A program made the position numbers and the translations under genes. Below the pieces are notes generated by a model, which saw only the letters and a list, made by a program, of their open reading frames with translations, did not search any database and was not told the DNA's origin. This document shows, in pieces, positions 45,690-53,391 of a DNA stretch of 64,000 bases. Source of the DNA: an uncultured Rikenellaceae bacterium (GTDB lineage Bacteria > Bacteroidota > Bacteroidia > Bacteroidales > Rikenellaceae); the NCBI GenBank assembly GCA_944326815.1, contig CALVFI010000008.1:29297-93296 (forward strand). Direction: 5' to 3'. Within the stretch, counting starts at the first letter, position 1; each line of letters opens with the position of its first letter.

Positions 45690-48017
45690 ATGCATAAAAA
45701 TAATTTGATTTTACAATTCGGTCTGCTGGGTGCATTCGTTGGTTTGTTATTCTCCTCGTGCGTGCAGAATACGACCGATCCGCTCTATCCTGTGGATTAT
45801 GTGAATCCATTACAGGGAACGGCGTCGGAATTCGAATTTTCGACGGGAAATACTTATCCGGCTACAGCGCTTCCCTGGGGAATGAACTTTTGGACACCCC
45901 AGACACGTCGCAATGGGGATGGATGGCAGTATGTCTATTCGGACAGTACGATTTTAGGGTTCAAACAGACCCATCAACCCAGCCCATGGATCAATGATTA
46001 TGGTTGTTTTTCCCTGATGCCGGTGACTGATGCTGTGGTCGGACAGGAGGAACGCAGGGTCGGGTTTACGCATGAGAATGAGATTGCCCGACCTTACTAT
46101 TATGGTGTAGAGCTCTCTTCCGGGATCTTCGCTGAACTGACCCCCACCCATAGCGGTGCTGCTTTTCGATTCACCTATCCGGGACAAGGGATTATGGCTC
46201 TGGTAGTGGATTGTTTTGACGATGACGGATTTATTAAGATTCTACCGGAGCAGCGAAAGGTGGTCGGGTACTCCCGGTTCTATGCCCCGAATAATAACGC
46301 GCAACTGCCCGAAAGTTTTGCCACCCATTTCGTGATGACATTCGATCGCGATCTGGTTGCCGTAGGGACAGAAAACGGAGTGATGGCGGTTGATGGTTCT
46401 GATATGGAATTTTCGGGCCCCGGTACAGTATGCAGACTAGAGTTCGAAAAGAACAGCGATCCGGAGAACCGTTTGCTGGTGAAAGTGGCCTCATCCTTCA
46501 TTGGCCCAGGGCAGGCTCAGGTCAATTACGACCGTGAGATCAGCCGTGCCGATTTCGATCAGATTCGGGACGACGCCCGCAAAGTATGGAACGAGGGACT
46601 TGGCCGAATTGCCGTTCAAGGTGGCAACGACGAACAAAAAAGAACCTTTTATACGGCACTTTATCGTACGATGCTCTTCCCTCGTAAAATTCATGAGTAT
46701 AATGCCGAGGGAGCGCAGGTGCATTATGGCATGTTTACCGGGAAAGTGGAATCGGGTCCCATGTATACCGACAACGGCTTCTGGGATACCTTCCGCGCGG
46801 TGCATCCGTTGTTTACGCTTCTCTATCCGGAGATGAGCGGTGAGATTATGGAGGCGTTGCTGAATTATTACCGGGAGGGCGGATGGTTGCCCGAATGGGC
46901 AAGCCCGGCCTATAAGGATTGTATGATCGGTCAGCACTCTGCTTCGCTCGTGGCGGATGCGTATGCCAAGGGCATTCGTAATTTCGACGAGAAACTGATG
47001 CTCGAAGCCTTATTGAAGGGTGCTAATGCGGAAGGTCCTAATGCAACCGGACGAAGTGGTTGGGACTGGTACAACAAGCTGGGCTACGTTCCCTATGATG
47101 TCGGAGTCCGGGAGAGTGTCTCCAAAACGTTGGAGTATGCTTACGACGACTATTGTATCGCCCGTTTTGCCGAACAGGCGGGGGCGGATACTTCGGTAGT
47201 GAATCTTTTCCTGCGCCGAGCCATGAATTATCGTTATGTATTTGATCCGACGATCGGTTTTGTCCGTCCGAAGGATCGTGCCGGGGCGTGGCAGGAGCCT
47301 TATACTCCCGATATTTGGGGAGGCTCCTTTACCGAAGGAAGCGCATGGCATTGGACCTGGTGCGTCTACCATGACCCTGCGGGTTTGATTGATTTGATGG
47401 GCGGTGATGAGGCATTCGTACAGCGTATGGATTCTGTTTTTGTTGCACCACCCACCTTCGACAGCACCTATTATGGCAAGGAGATCCATGAAATGACCGA
47501 GATGGTCGCGGGCAATATGGGGCAGTATGCCCACGGTAATCAGCCCATCCAACATATGATATACCTTTACAATTATGCGGGCGTACCGTTCAAGGCACAA
47601 CAGCATGTAAGAGAGGTGATGGATCGGATGTATCGCTCGGGAATCGAAGATGGAAAGGGGCTTTGCGGCGATGAAGACAATGGACAGACTTCGGCCTGGT
47701 ATGTTTTCAGTGCACTGGGCTTTTATCCGGTATGTCCCGGAAGCGGACAGTATGTCATAGGGAGTCCTCTTTTCTCGGAGAGTACGATTACTTTGCCCGA
47801 CGGGAAACAGTTTACAGTAAAGGCAACCGATAATTCCGAGCGGAACGTCTATATTCAATCGGCTCGACTGAACGGCGAGCCTTTCGACCGGACCTATCTT
47901 ACCCATGAGGAGATTCTATCCGGGGGTGTGTTGGAACTTCAGATGGGGGAGCAGCCTAATCCGGCTTGGGGAGCGGCTGCAGAGAGTCGTCCATTCTCTC
48001 TCTCTGATGAAAAATAA
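45690..48017 (+). CDS. GH92 alpha-mannosidase lipoprotein
   Basis: 775 residues. The lipobox LLFSSC is followed by VNPLQGTASEFEFSTGNTYP, the GH92 N-terminal beta-sandwich. The (alpha/alpha)6 catalytic part shows DNGFWDTFRAVHPLFTLL, GGSFTEGSAWHWTW and NMGQYAHGNQPIQHMIYLY, and the end has GDEDNGQTSAWYVFSALGFY. GH92 enzymes are calcium-dependent exo-mannosidases acting on alpha-1,2, 1,3, 1,4 or 1,6 links of N-glycans and mannans. Linkage cannot be told here. The lipobox puts it on the outer membrane or facing the periplasm. Confidence 0.93.
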   Translation: MHKNNLILQFGLLGAFVGLLFSSCVQNTTDPLYPVDYVNPLQGTASEFEFSTGNTYPATALPWGMNFWTPQTRRNGDGWQYVYSDSTILGFKQTHQPSPWINDYGCFSLMPVTDAVVGQEERRVGFTHENEIARPYYYGVELSSGIFAELTPTHSGAAFRFTYPGQGIMALVVDCFDDDGFIKILPEQRKVVGYSRFYAPNNNAQLPESFATHFVMTFDRDLVAVGTENGVMAVDGSDMEFSGPGTVCRLEFEKNSDPENRLLVKVASSFIGPGQAQVNYDREISRADFDQIRDDARKVWNEGLGRIAVQGGNDEQKRTFYTALYRTMLFPRKIHEYNAEGAQVHYGMFTGKVESGPMYTDNGFWDTFRAVHPLFTLLYPEMSGEIMEALLNYYREGGWLPEWASPAYKDCMIGQHSASLVADAYAKGIRNFDEKLMLEALLKGANAEGPNATGRSGWDWYNKLGYVPYDVGVRESVSKTLEYAYDDYCIARFAEQAGADTSVVNLFLRRAMNYRYVFDPTIGFVRPKDRAGAWQEPYTPDIWGGSFTEGSAWHWTWCVYHDPAGLIDLMGGDEAFVQRMDSVFVAPPTFDSTYYGKEIHEMTEMVAGNMGQYAHGNQPIQHMIYLYNYAGVPFKAQQHVREVMDRMYRSGIEDGKGLCGDEDNGQTSAWYVFSALGFYPVCPGSGQYVIGSPLFSESTITLPDGKQFTVKATDNSERNVYIQSARLNGEPFDRTYLTHEEILSGGVLELQMGEQPNPAWGAAAESRPFSLSDEK

Positions 48018-48028
48018 TCGTGAAGGGT

Positions 48029-49813
48029 ATGAGAAGGTGGTTGTTATTTCTTTTTTCTTTGTCGGTCGTCACTGCTTTTGCCTCTTCGGGAGACGAGACA
48101 TTCGGCTGGCCGGAACAGAAAGTCCCCGAGGGGGTGATCGTCAGCGATCTCCCTTCGGAACTTCCTGAACGGATGTTGCTCGAGTCTTTGAGCGGATTGG
48201 CTGCCCAGGGTGTGAATGAGGGGCGCTTCCAGGAAATGGTCTGGATGCGTAGTAATGATTCTGTATACGAAAAACTGTACCAACGGACGCGCGAGGCACT
48301 CGATATTCGTCAGGAGAAGTGTATGACCCTTTGGGAACTGCTCTCTTATCTGCGAGAAAAACGATTGGTGAAGGGGTATGTCCTTTATCGTGCCGATAGG
48401 AGTCAGGGACAAGATTATTCGGAGCGTCCCGGCATGGACCTTTCGTCGAATAGCGCGACGGTTTATGCAGCTCTGCTCGGAGGCGTTCTAATCGACGAGA
48501 GCCTTCAGCCTAAGGCTCAGCAACTCGGATTGCGGCTTCTCAAGGATTGCCGGGAGATTACCCCCGAGCAGTGCTTTGAGGAGAATCGATCGCAGATGAA
48601 CAATGTCTCTGCCTTATGTGTCGATCCCCGGGTCGGAAATTGCCGGGATTTCGCCATTGCACACAAGACGATGGTCTATTACGGAACCGGAGAACTGACA
48701 GAACGGGTGCTGGAGTGGGTAAAACCTCTCTCGCCGATTGTCGGCTGGAATTGTGGCGGGGAGGACCGTCATACCGGTCCGGTGAGTCGTTGGGGCCATT
48801 TTAATACGGCGAGCAATTGGTGTATGAACTTGCCTTTCCTTTCGGCAGCCCGTGGAAAGGTCGCCTTGGCCCGATCGCATGAGAAACCGTTGGCTAAGAT
48901 CGACTTTGGCGACTCGTCTGTCTTTCATGCCTATGTGATGAGCGACGGCGACAATATGCAGTGGAGTATGGGGCGGTTTACCAGCAGCGAACTCCACTGC
49001 ATATTGTCGCCGTCGCAGTGGAGTATGGGGCGGTTTACCAGCAGCGAACTTTTTTATGGGAATGCTCGACGCGGTTTGATCAGTTGGACCAGTTGTCCGG
49101 TCAACCTCTCCCTGGTCTCTCCTTATACGTGGAACGATATCGTCGACATGCAGGAGGAGGGTTCGTCCTTAATCGAGTATGGCGGAGGGTATCAGTATGC
49201 AGATCAGTTTGCGGTGAATCGGCCCAATCGGGAGGAGTTGCTTACACAGTTTGCCCGACGGGTCAATCAGCATATGAAGAAACTGGGCGTGACGGTGTTG
49301 GGATTCATCTGTATGGATGTGCGTTCGGATGCGGCGCGCGAGGCTTTCCGGGTCTATGCCCGGGAGATCGAAAACCTGACCGGAATCCTGGCCGTACAGT
49401 ATTATCCCTATGAGCTGGGTGGAGAGATTCTTTGGGTGGAAGATGGCCGGGGACATGATATTCCTGTGGTGACGGCCCGCTATAGTATCTGGAACAGCAC
49501 CAGCTATGCCCGTCCCAATGCCGGGACACCTGAGTATGTGGCGGCGTTGATCAATCGCGATGCCCTTCGGAAACCGGTGGACGATGACGGGAAGCTGGCC
49601 TGGACCGTGGTGCATGTCTGGTCGCAGTTCGGTCCTGCGGACAGTGAGATTCCGGTGACGGTGAGCGGGGCCGAGTCGGCCGTGTGCTCGTCCGATCGTC
49701 TTATTCCCGCTGTGAAAAACGTCTCGATCAATGAACTGCTTTGGCGTATACGGATGAGATACCGTCCGGAACAGACTCAACGATTACTGCATGAAATGGA
49801 AATGAAACGATAA
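48029..49813 (+). CDS. GxGYxYP-family protein with an internal 57-base insertion
   Basis: 594 residues from the ATG at 48029 (a GTG at 48020 is possible); signal peptide about 1-20. It matches the GxGYxYP domain family of putative glycoside hydrolases, seen near Bacteroidetes glycan loci: YVMSDGDNMQWSMGRF (acidic conserved patch) and YGGGYQYADQF, where the family motif GxGYxYP ends in Ala instead of Pro. Residues around 325-345 contain a duplicated SMGRFTSSEL separated by an odd segment HCILSPSQ, caused by a 57-base in-frame insertion. The frame stays open. The conserved patch next to it may be disturbed, so activity is uncertain. Confidence 0.8.
   Translation: MRRWLLFLFSLSVVTAFASSGDETFGWPEQKVPEGVIVSDLPSELPERMLLESLSGLAAQGVNEGRFQEMVWMRSNDSVYEKLYQRTREALDIRQEKCMTLWELLSYLREKRLVKGYVLYRADRSQGQDYSERPGMDLSSNSATVYAALLGGVLIDESLQPKAQQLGLRLLKDCREITPEQCFEENRSQMNNVSALCVDPRVGNCRDFAIAHKTMVYYGTGELTERVLEWVKPLSPIVGWNCGGEDRHTGPVSRWGHFNTASNWCMNLPFLSAARGKVALARSHEKPLAKIDFGDSSVFHAYVMSDGDNMQWSMGRFTSSELHCILSPSQWSMGRFTSSELFYGNARRGLISWTSCPVNLSLVSPYTWNDIVDMQEEGSSLIEYGGGYQYADQFAVNRPNREELLTQFARRVNQHMKKLGVTVLGFICMDVRSDAAREAFRVYAREIENLTGILAVQYYPYELGGEILWVEDGRGHDIPVVTARYSIWNSTSYARPNAGTPEYVAALINRDALRKPVDDDGKLAWTVVHVWSQFGPADSEIPVTVSGAESAVCSSDRLIPAVKNVSINELLWRIRMRYRPEQTQRLLHEMEMKR
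48942..49050 (+). repeat. template-switch insertion: inverted 26-mer plus direct 35-mer
   Basis: Direct copies of 35 bases lie at 48959-48993 and 49016-49050. The segment 48991-49016 is the exact reverse complement of 48942-48967 (26 bases). Removing 57 bases restores an uninterrupted reading SSEL-FYGN. Everything inserted can be copied from the adjacent sequence, partly from the opposite strand. Confidence 0.95.
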
Positions 49814-49822
49814 CTTAATAGA

Positions 49823-50938
49823 ATGAAACGTATGACTAAACATCTCTTTGTTGCGGCGATTATTGTCGCAGGCTTGGTATCGGCCGATTATGGCTATGCC
49901 AAGAAAAACAAAAACGTGGATCCCGAGGTGAAAAATGTGATTTTCATGATTGGGGATGGAATGGGTTTGGCACAAGTAGCGGCTACGACTGTCAACCAGG
50001 GTTATAAACCCTTGAACCTGGAACGGGCTCAGTTCATCGGATTGGCAAAGACCTACTCGGCCAATAACCGTGTAACCGATTCTGCAGCAGCCGGAACGGC
50101 ACTTGCCACAGGGACGAAGACCAATAACGGCGCTATCGGTGTGGATCCGGATAAACAGCCGGTAAAGTCTATTCTGGAGAAAGCCGAGGAAAATGGATTG
50201 GCTACCGGGTTGGTGGCTACCTATTCGGTGACCAATGCTACGCCTGCAGCGTTCATCGCTCATGTCGAATCCCGTAACATGGAGGAGCAGATCGCAGAAT
50301 ATTACCTGAAAACCGATGTGGATGTTTTCATGGGCGGTGGCAAGAAGTTCTTTACAGACCGTAAAGATGGTCGTGATCTGACGGAAGAATTGGAGGATAA
50401 AGGCTATACCATGGTATACGAGCTTGACGATATTCTCTCTTTCAAGGGCGATCGTTTGGGTGCCTTGTTGAGCAGTAACGCCATGCCCAAGATGATTGAA
50501 GGACGCGGAGACTATCTGCCTTTGGCAACGGGTAAAGCCCTCGAGATTCTGCAGAAAAATTCAGATAAGGGATTTTTCATTATGGTGGAAGGATCGCAGA
50601 TCGATAGCGGAGGTCATAAGAAAGATGCCTCGGTTGTGATCTCCGAGACGGTGGATTTCGATCAGGCGGTAGGCGTGGCATTTGATTTTGCCGACCGTAA
50701 TCCGGGGACGCTGGTTGTGGTGACTGCCGATCACGAGACCGGAGGTCTCTCCATCCCTTCCGGGAAACCCGACTTCTCGCTCCCCGATCAGGGTGTTAAA
50801 TATGAGTTCAGTACGGGAGGACATACCGGGATATTTGTCCCCATCTATGCTTATGGAGCAGGTGCGGAGAATTTTAGCCGGATTATGGAAAATATCGATA
50901 TTCCCCATTTGCTCGAACAACTGCTGAAACTTAAATAA
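49823..50938 (+). CDS. alkaline phosphatase
   Basis: 371 residues. The signal peptide ends near GYAKK. VIFMIGDGMGLAQ holds the first metal Asp, VTDSAAAGTALATGTKT carries the nucleophile Ser, VEGSQIDSGGHKKD and TADHETGGLS carry further zinc ligands, and STGGHTGIFVP the last His. It is a periplasmic phosphomonoesterase of the PhoA superfamily, shorter than E. coli PhoA. It follows the GxGYxYP gene by 9 bases, so it belongs to the glycan operon, suggesting a phosphorylated glycan substrate. Confidence 0.92.
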   Translation: MKRMTKHLFVAAIIVAGLVSADYGYAKKNKNVDPEVKNVIFMIGDGMGLAQVAATTVNQGYKPLNLERAQFIGLAKTYSANNRVTDSAAAGTALATGTKTNNGAIGVDPDKQPVKSILEKAEENGLATGLVATYSVTNATPAAFIAHVESRNMEEQIAEYYLKTDVDVFMGGGKKFFTDRKDGRDLTEELEDKGYTMVYELDDILSFKGDRLGALLSSNAMPKMIEGRGDYLPLATGKALEILQKNSDKGFFIMVEGSQIDSGGHKKDASVVISETVDFDQAVGVAFDFADRNPGTLVVVTADHETGGLSIPSGKPDFSLPDQGVKYEFSTGGHTGIFVPIYAYGAGAENFSRIMENIDIPHLLEQLLKLK

Positions 50939-51017
50939 ACGTTTATTTTTTAGGCTTTGACCGCAGAAATTCCCGGAATTTCTTATTTTGCTATAAACCT
51001 GTAAAACGGGATGTGAT

Positions 51018-51890
51018 ATGAGACCGATCTTTTTTCTACTATGCTTCGTGTATGGCTTGAGTTGCTGTGCATGCAGTAATGAGGCAGTTGCTCAGGGACG
51101 TGGCTCGGAGCAGCAGACTGGCGAACCATTCTTCTTTATTCAGATGGCCGATCCGCAATTGGGATTTGCTTCCGGCAGTAAGGATTTTGAGCAGGAGACG
51201 CAGAACATGGAGAAGGCCATTGCTGTGGTGAATCGGCTCCAGCCTGATTTTGTGGTAATTACGGGCGATTTTGTGAATAACTACAATAATAAGGCTCAAC
51301 TCAATGAATTTCAGCGTTTGCTCGGTGAGATCGATTCCTCGGTCCCAGTCTATCTGGTGCCCGGCAATCATGATATAAAAGAGATCGAAAAAGACGAAGA
51401 CCTCAACGCTTATGTGGAGCGTTACGGATCCGATCGTTTTGCGTTCTCATATCGAGGATGTCGATTTATCGGGATCAATTCGAATTTGATCAAGGAGAAT
51501 GCAGCGCCGTATCGCGCACAGCAGGATGCCTGGTTGGAGGAGAAGCTGTCCGAGACTCCAGAAGCGGCCCAGACATTCGTTTTTATGCACTGTCCGATGT
51601 TCACACGAAGTGTCGATGAAAAAGAGACCTATTCGAATTTTGCCAGAGCGGATCGGGAGAAATATTTGACGCTGTTTGGCACTTATGGCGTGGATGCTGT
51701 TTTTGCCGGCCATCTGCATCATCATTTCGATACGGAGATTCAAGGGATACGTTTTATTACGACCGGTTCTATTACCAAATCGTTGGGAGAAGGGGGCTTC
51801 TCCGGTATGACTCTGGTTCGGGTTTGGCCGGATCGGTTTACCTCGGAATTCATTGGTTTGGATGATTTTCCGGCATCGGTCGCTTTTTAA
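51018..51890 (+). CDS. calcineurin-like metallophosphoesterase (CPPED1-like)
   Basis: 290 residues. An N-terminal hydrophobic segment with LSCCACSNEA looks like a lipoprotein signal. Metal motifs run in order: MADPQLGF, VVITGDFVNNY, LVPGNHDIKE, MHCPMFT, FAGHLHHHFDT. ADPQ in place of DxH is usual in the CPPED1-like subgroup. It is probably cotranscribed with the alkaline phosphatase 79 bases upstream, and a terminator follows. The substrate is unknown. Confidence 0.88.
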   Translation: MRPIFFLLCFVYGLSCCACSNEAVAQGRGSEQQTGEPFFFIQMADPQLGFASGSKDFEQETQNMEKAIAVVNRLQPDFVVITGDFVNNYNNKAQLNEFQRLLGEIDSSVPVYLVPGNHDIKEIEKDEDLNAYVERYGSDRFAFSYRGCRFIGINSNLIKENAAPYRAQQDAWLEEKLSETPEAAQTFVFMHCPMFTRSVDEKETYSNFARADREKYLTLFGTYGVDAVFAGHLHHHFDTEIQGIRFITTGSITKSLGEGGFSGMTLVRVWPDRFTSEFIGLDDFPASVAF

Positions 51891-51919
51891 ACGATCAGAG
51901 GAAATTTTGTCGTATGTTC

Positions 51920-51949
51920 ATCCCCGGTTTTTCTGACCGGGGATTTTTT
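51920..51949 (+). terminator. intrinsic terminator ending the glycan locus
   Basis: TCCCCGG (51921-51927) pairs with CCGGGGA (51937-51943), followed by TTTTTT. Confidence 0.88.
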
Positions 51950-51995
51950 CTGGAGGATTTTTAATACAGTCGTGCGTGGATTCATTAAAATAAAC

Positions 51996-52003
51996 TATTT
52001 TTG
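51996..52003 (+). promoter_or_regulatory. -7 element of the B12 operon
   Basis: TATTTTTG matches TAnnTTTG just upstream of the riboswitch, which puts the transcript start near 52010. The -33 element is weak. Confidence 0.5.
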
Positions 52004-52017
52004 CAGCAGTATAAGGT

Positions 52018-52200
52018 TTCTGATATTTGTCTCTCGACAAATAGGAATTAAAAGGGAATGCTGTGGAAATCGGCAACAGTTCCCGCTGCTGTAAGTCCCT
52101 GCTCTTCGGAGCAAAAGTGTCTTGTAATCCGTCGCCACTGACCGTTTGCGGATCGGGAAGGCTTCAAGACCGGGATGAGTCAGAAGACCTGCCTTGTGCG
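52018..52200 (+). ncRNA. cobalamin (B12) riboswitch
   Basis: The segment has GGGAATGCTGTGGAAATCGG, then CAACAGTTCCCGCTGCTGTAAG, matching the conserved core of the AdoCbl riboswitch. It ends with GAGTCAGAAGACCTGCC, the B12 box. Side stems such as CTGCTCTTCGGAGCA are present. It precedes three genes for cobalamin capture and uptake. High B12 should shut the operon off. Confidence 0.92.
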
Positions 52201-52231
52201 ATACGAGTGGTATATCCTCCTACGGGCAATA

Positions 52232-52268
52232 GGTGATAAATCTTTTTATGCGAGATTTACCGTTTTTT
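52232..52268 (+). terminator. riboswitch-linked terminator (expression platform)
   Basis: GGTGATAAATC (52232-52242) pairs with GATTTACC (52254-52261), followed by GTTTTTTG. Its position 31 bases after the B12 box suggests transcription attenuation. A run of eight G follows at 52277-52284 in the leader. Confidence 0.7.
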
Positions 52269-52316
52269 GTTTACACGGGGGGGGAGAGGTGAAAACCCTA
52301 TATAAACGGCGGTAAG

Positions 52317-53381
52317 ATGAATTTTACCAGACATGTCATATTGCTGATTGCGCTCTGTGCGGGAATGTGCTCCTGTATGAAGTATGGTCCTATGGACGAG
52401 GAGAATTTCGATGCCGGCGAAGTACTCCCGGGCGACGGGGTATTTATTACGAATGAGGGAAACTTTGCCTATGGCAATGCGTCGCTTTCGTTTTATAGAC
52501 CCAGCACTGGTAGTGTTGAGAACGAGGTTTTTATCCGAGCCAACGGCATCAATCTGGGAGATGTGGCTCAGTCGATGACAATCAGGGATGACCGCGGTTT
52601 TATCGTGGTCAATAACTCTTCGATCATTTTTGTGATAGATATCCATACATTCAAAGTGGTCGGTACCGTCGGCCCGTTGACCTCTCCACGCTATATTCAT
52701 TTTTTGAGCGATACCAAAGCCTATGTCACCGATCTGTATGATCCGCGTATTACGATTTTCAATCCGCAAACGTATGAGATAACAGGGCGAATCGACGTGG
52801 CCGGACATCGGTCTACCGAACAGATGGTGCAGTATGACCGATACGTGTTTGTAAACTGCTGGTCTTATGATAATACCATTTTGGTTATAGATACGGAAAA
52901 GGATGAACTGGTGGACGAGATAGAGGTGGGTATACAGCCTACCTCTCTGGTGATCGATAAGTACAACAAGATATGGACGATCACTGATGGAGGCTACGAG
53001 GGAAATCCTTATGGTTATGAAGCCCCTGCCTTGTGTCGTATCGACGCGGAGACACGTACGGTGGAGAGACGTTTTGCCTTTCGGCAGGGTGATACTCCCT
53101 CCGAGCTGTGTATCGACGGGGAGGGAGGTAAGTTGTATTTCATCAACAAATCCATCTGGTGTATGGGGGTGACGGATGAATATCTGCCGCTCCGGCCTTT
53201 TATTGAAGATCAAGGGACCCTGTTCTATGGGTTGGGGATCAATCCGGCCTCTTCCGACATCTATATTGCCGATGCGATCGATTACCAACAGCCCGGCATG
53301 GTCTATCGGTACTCCTCCTCCGGAACATTGTTGGATAGTTTTCGGGTGGGAATCATTCCTGGATCATTTTGTTTCAGATAA
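52317..53381 (+). CDS. btuG: BtuG-like cobalamin-binding beta-propeller lipoprotein
   Basis: 354 residues. The signal ends in GMCSC, giving a lipidated Cys. The body is a repeated four-strand pattern of a YncE/DUF5074-type propeller: VFITNEGNFAYGNASLSFY, YIHFLSDTKAYVTDLYD, VFVNCWSYDNTILVID, KLYFINKSIWCM. BtuG of Bacteroides is such a propeller, sits on BtuB at the cell surface and binds B12 very tightly. The riboswitch upstream and btuB downstream support the same role here; the residue match to BtuG was not checked. Confidence 0.8.
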   Translation: MNFTRHVILLIALCAGMCSCMKYGPMDEENFDAGEVLPGDGVFITNEGNFAYGNASLSFYRPSTGSVENEVFIRANGINLGDVAQSMTIRDDRGFIVVNNSSIIFVIDIHTFKVVGTVGPLTSPRYIHFLSDTKAYVTDLYDPRITIFNPQTYEITGRIDVAGHRSTEQMVQYDRYVFVNCWSYDNTILVIDTEKDELVDEIEVGIQPTSLVIDKYNKIWTITDGGYEGNPYGYEAPALCRIDAETRTVERRFAFRQGDTPSELCIDGEGGKLYFINKSIWCMGVTDEYLPLRPFIEDQGTLFYGLGINPASSDIYIADAIDYQQPGMVYRYSSSGTLLDSFRVGIIPGSFCFR

Positions 53382-53391
53382 TTAAGGTTCT

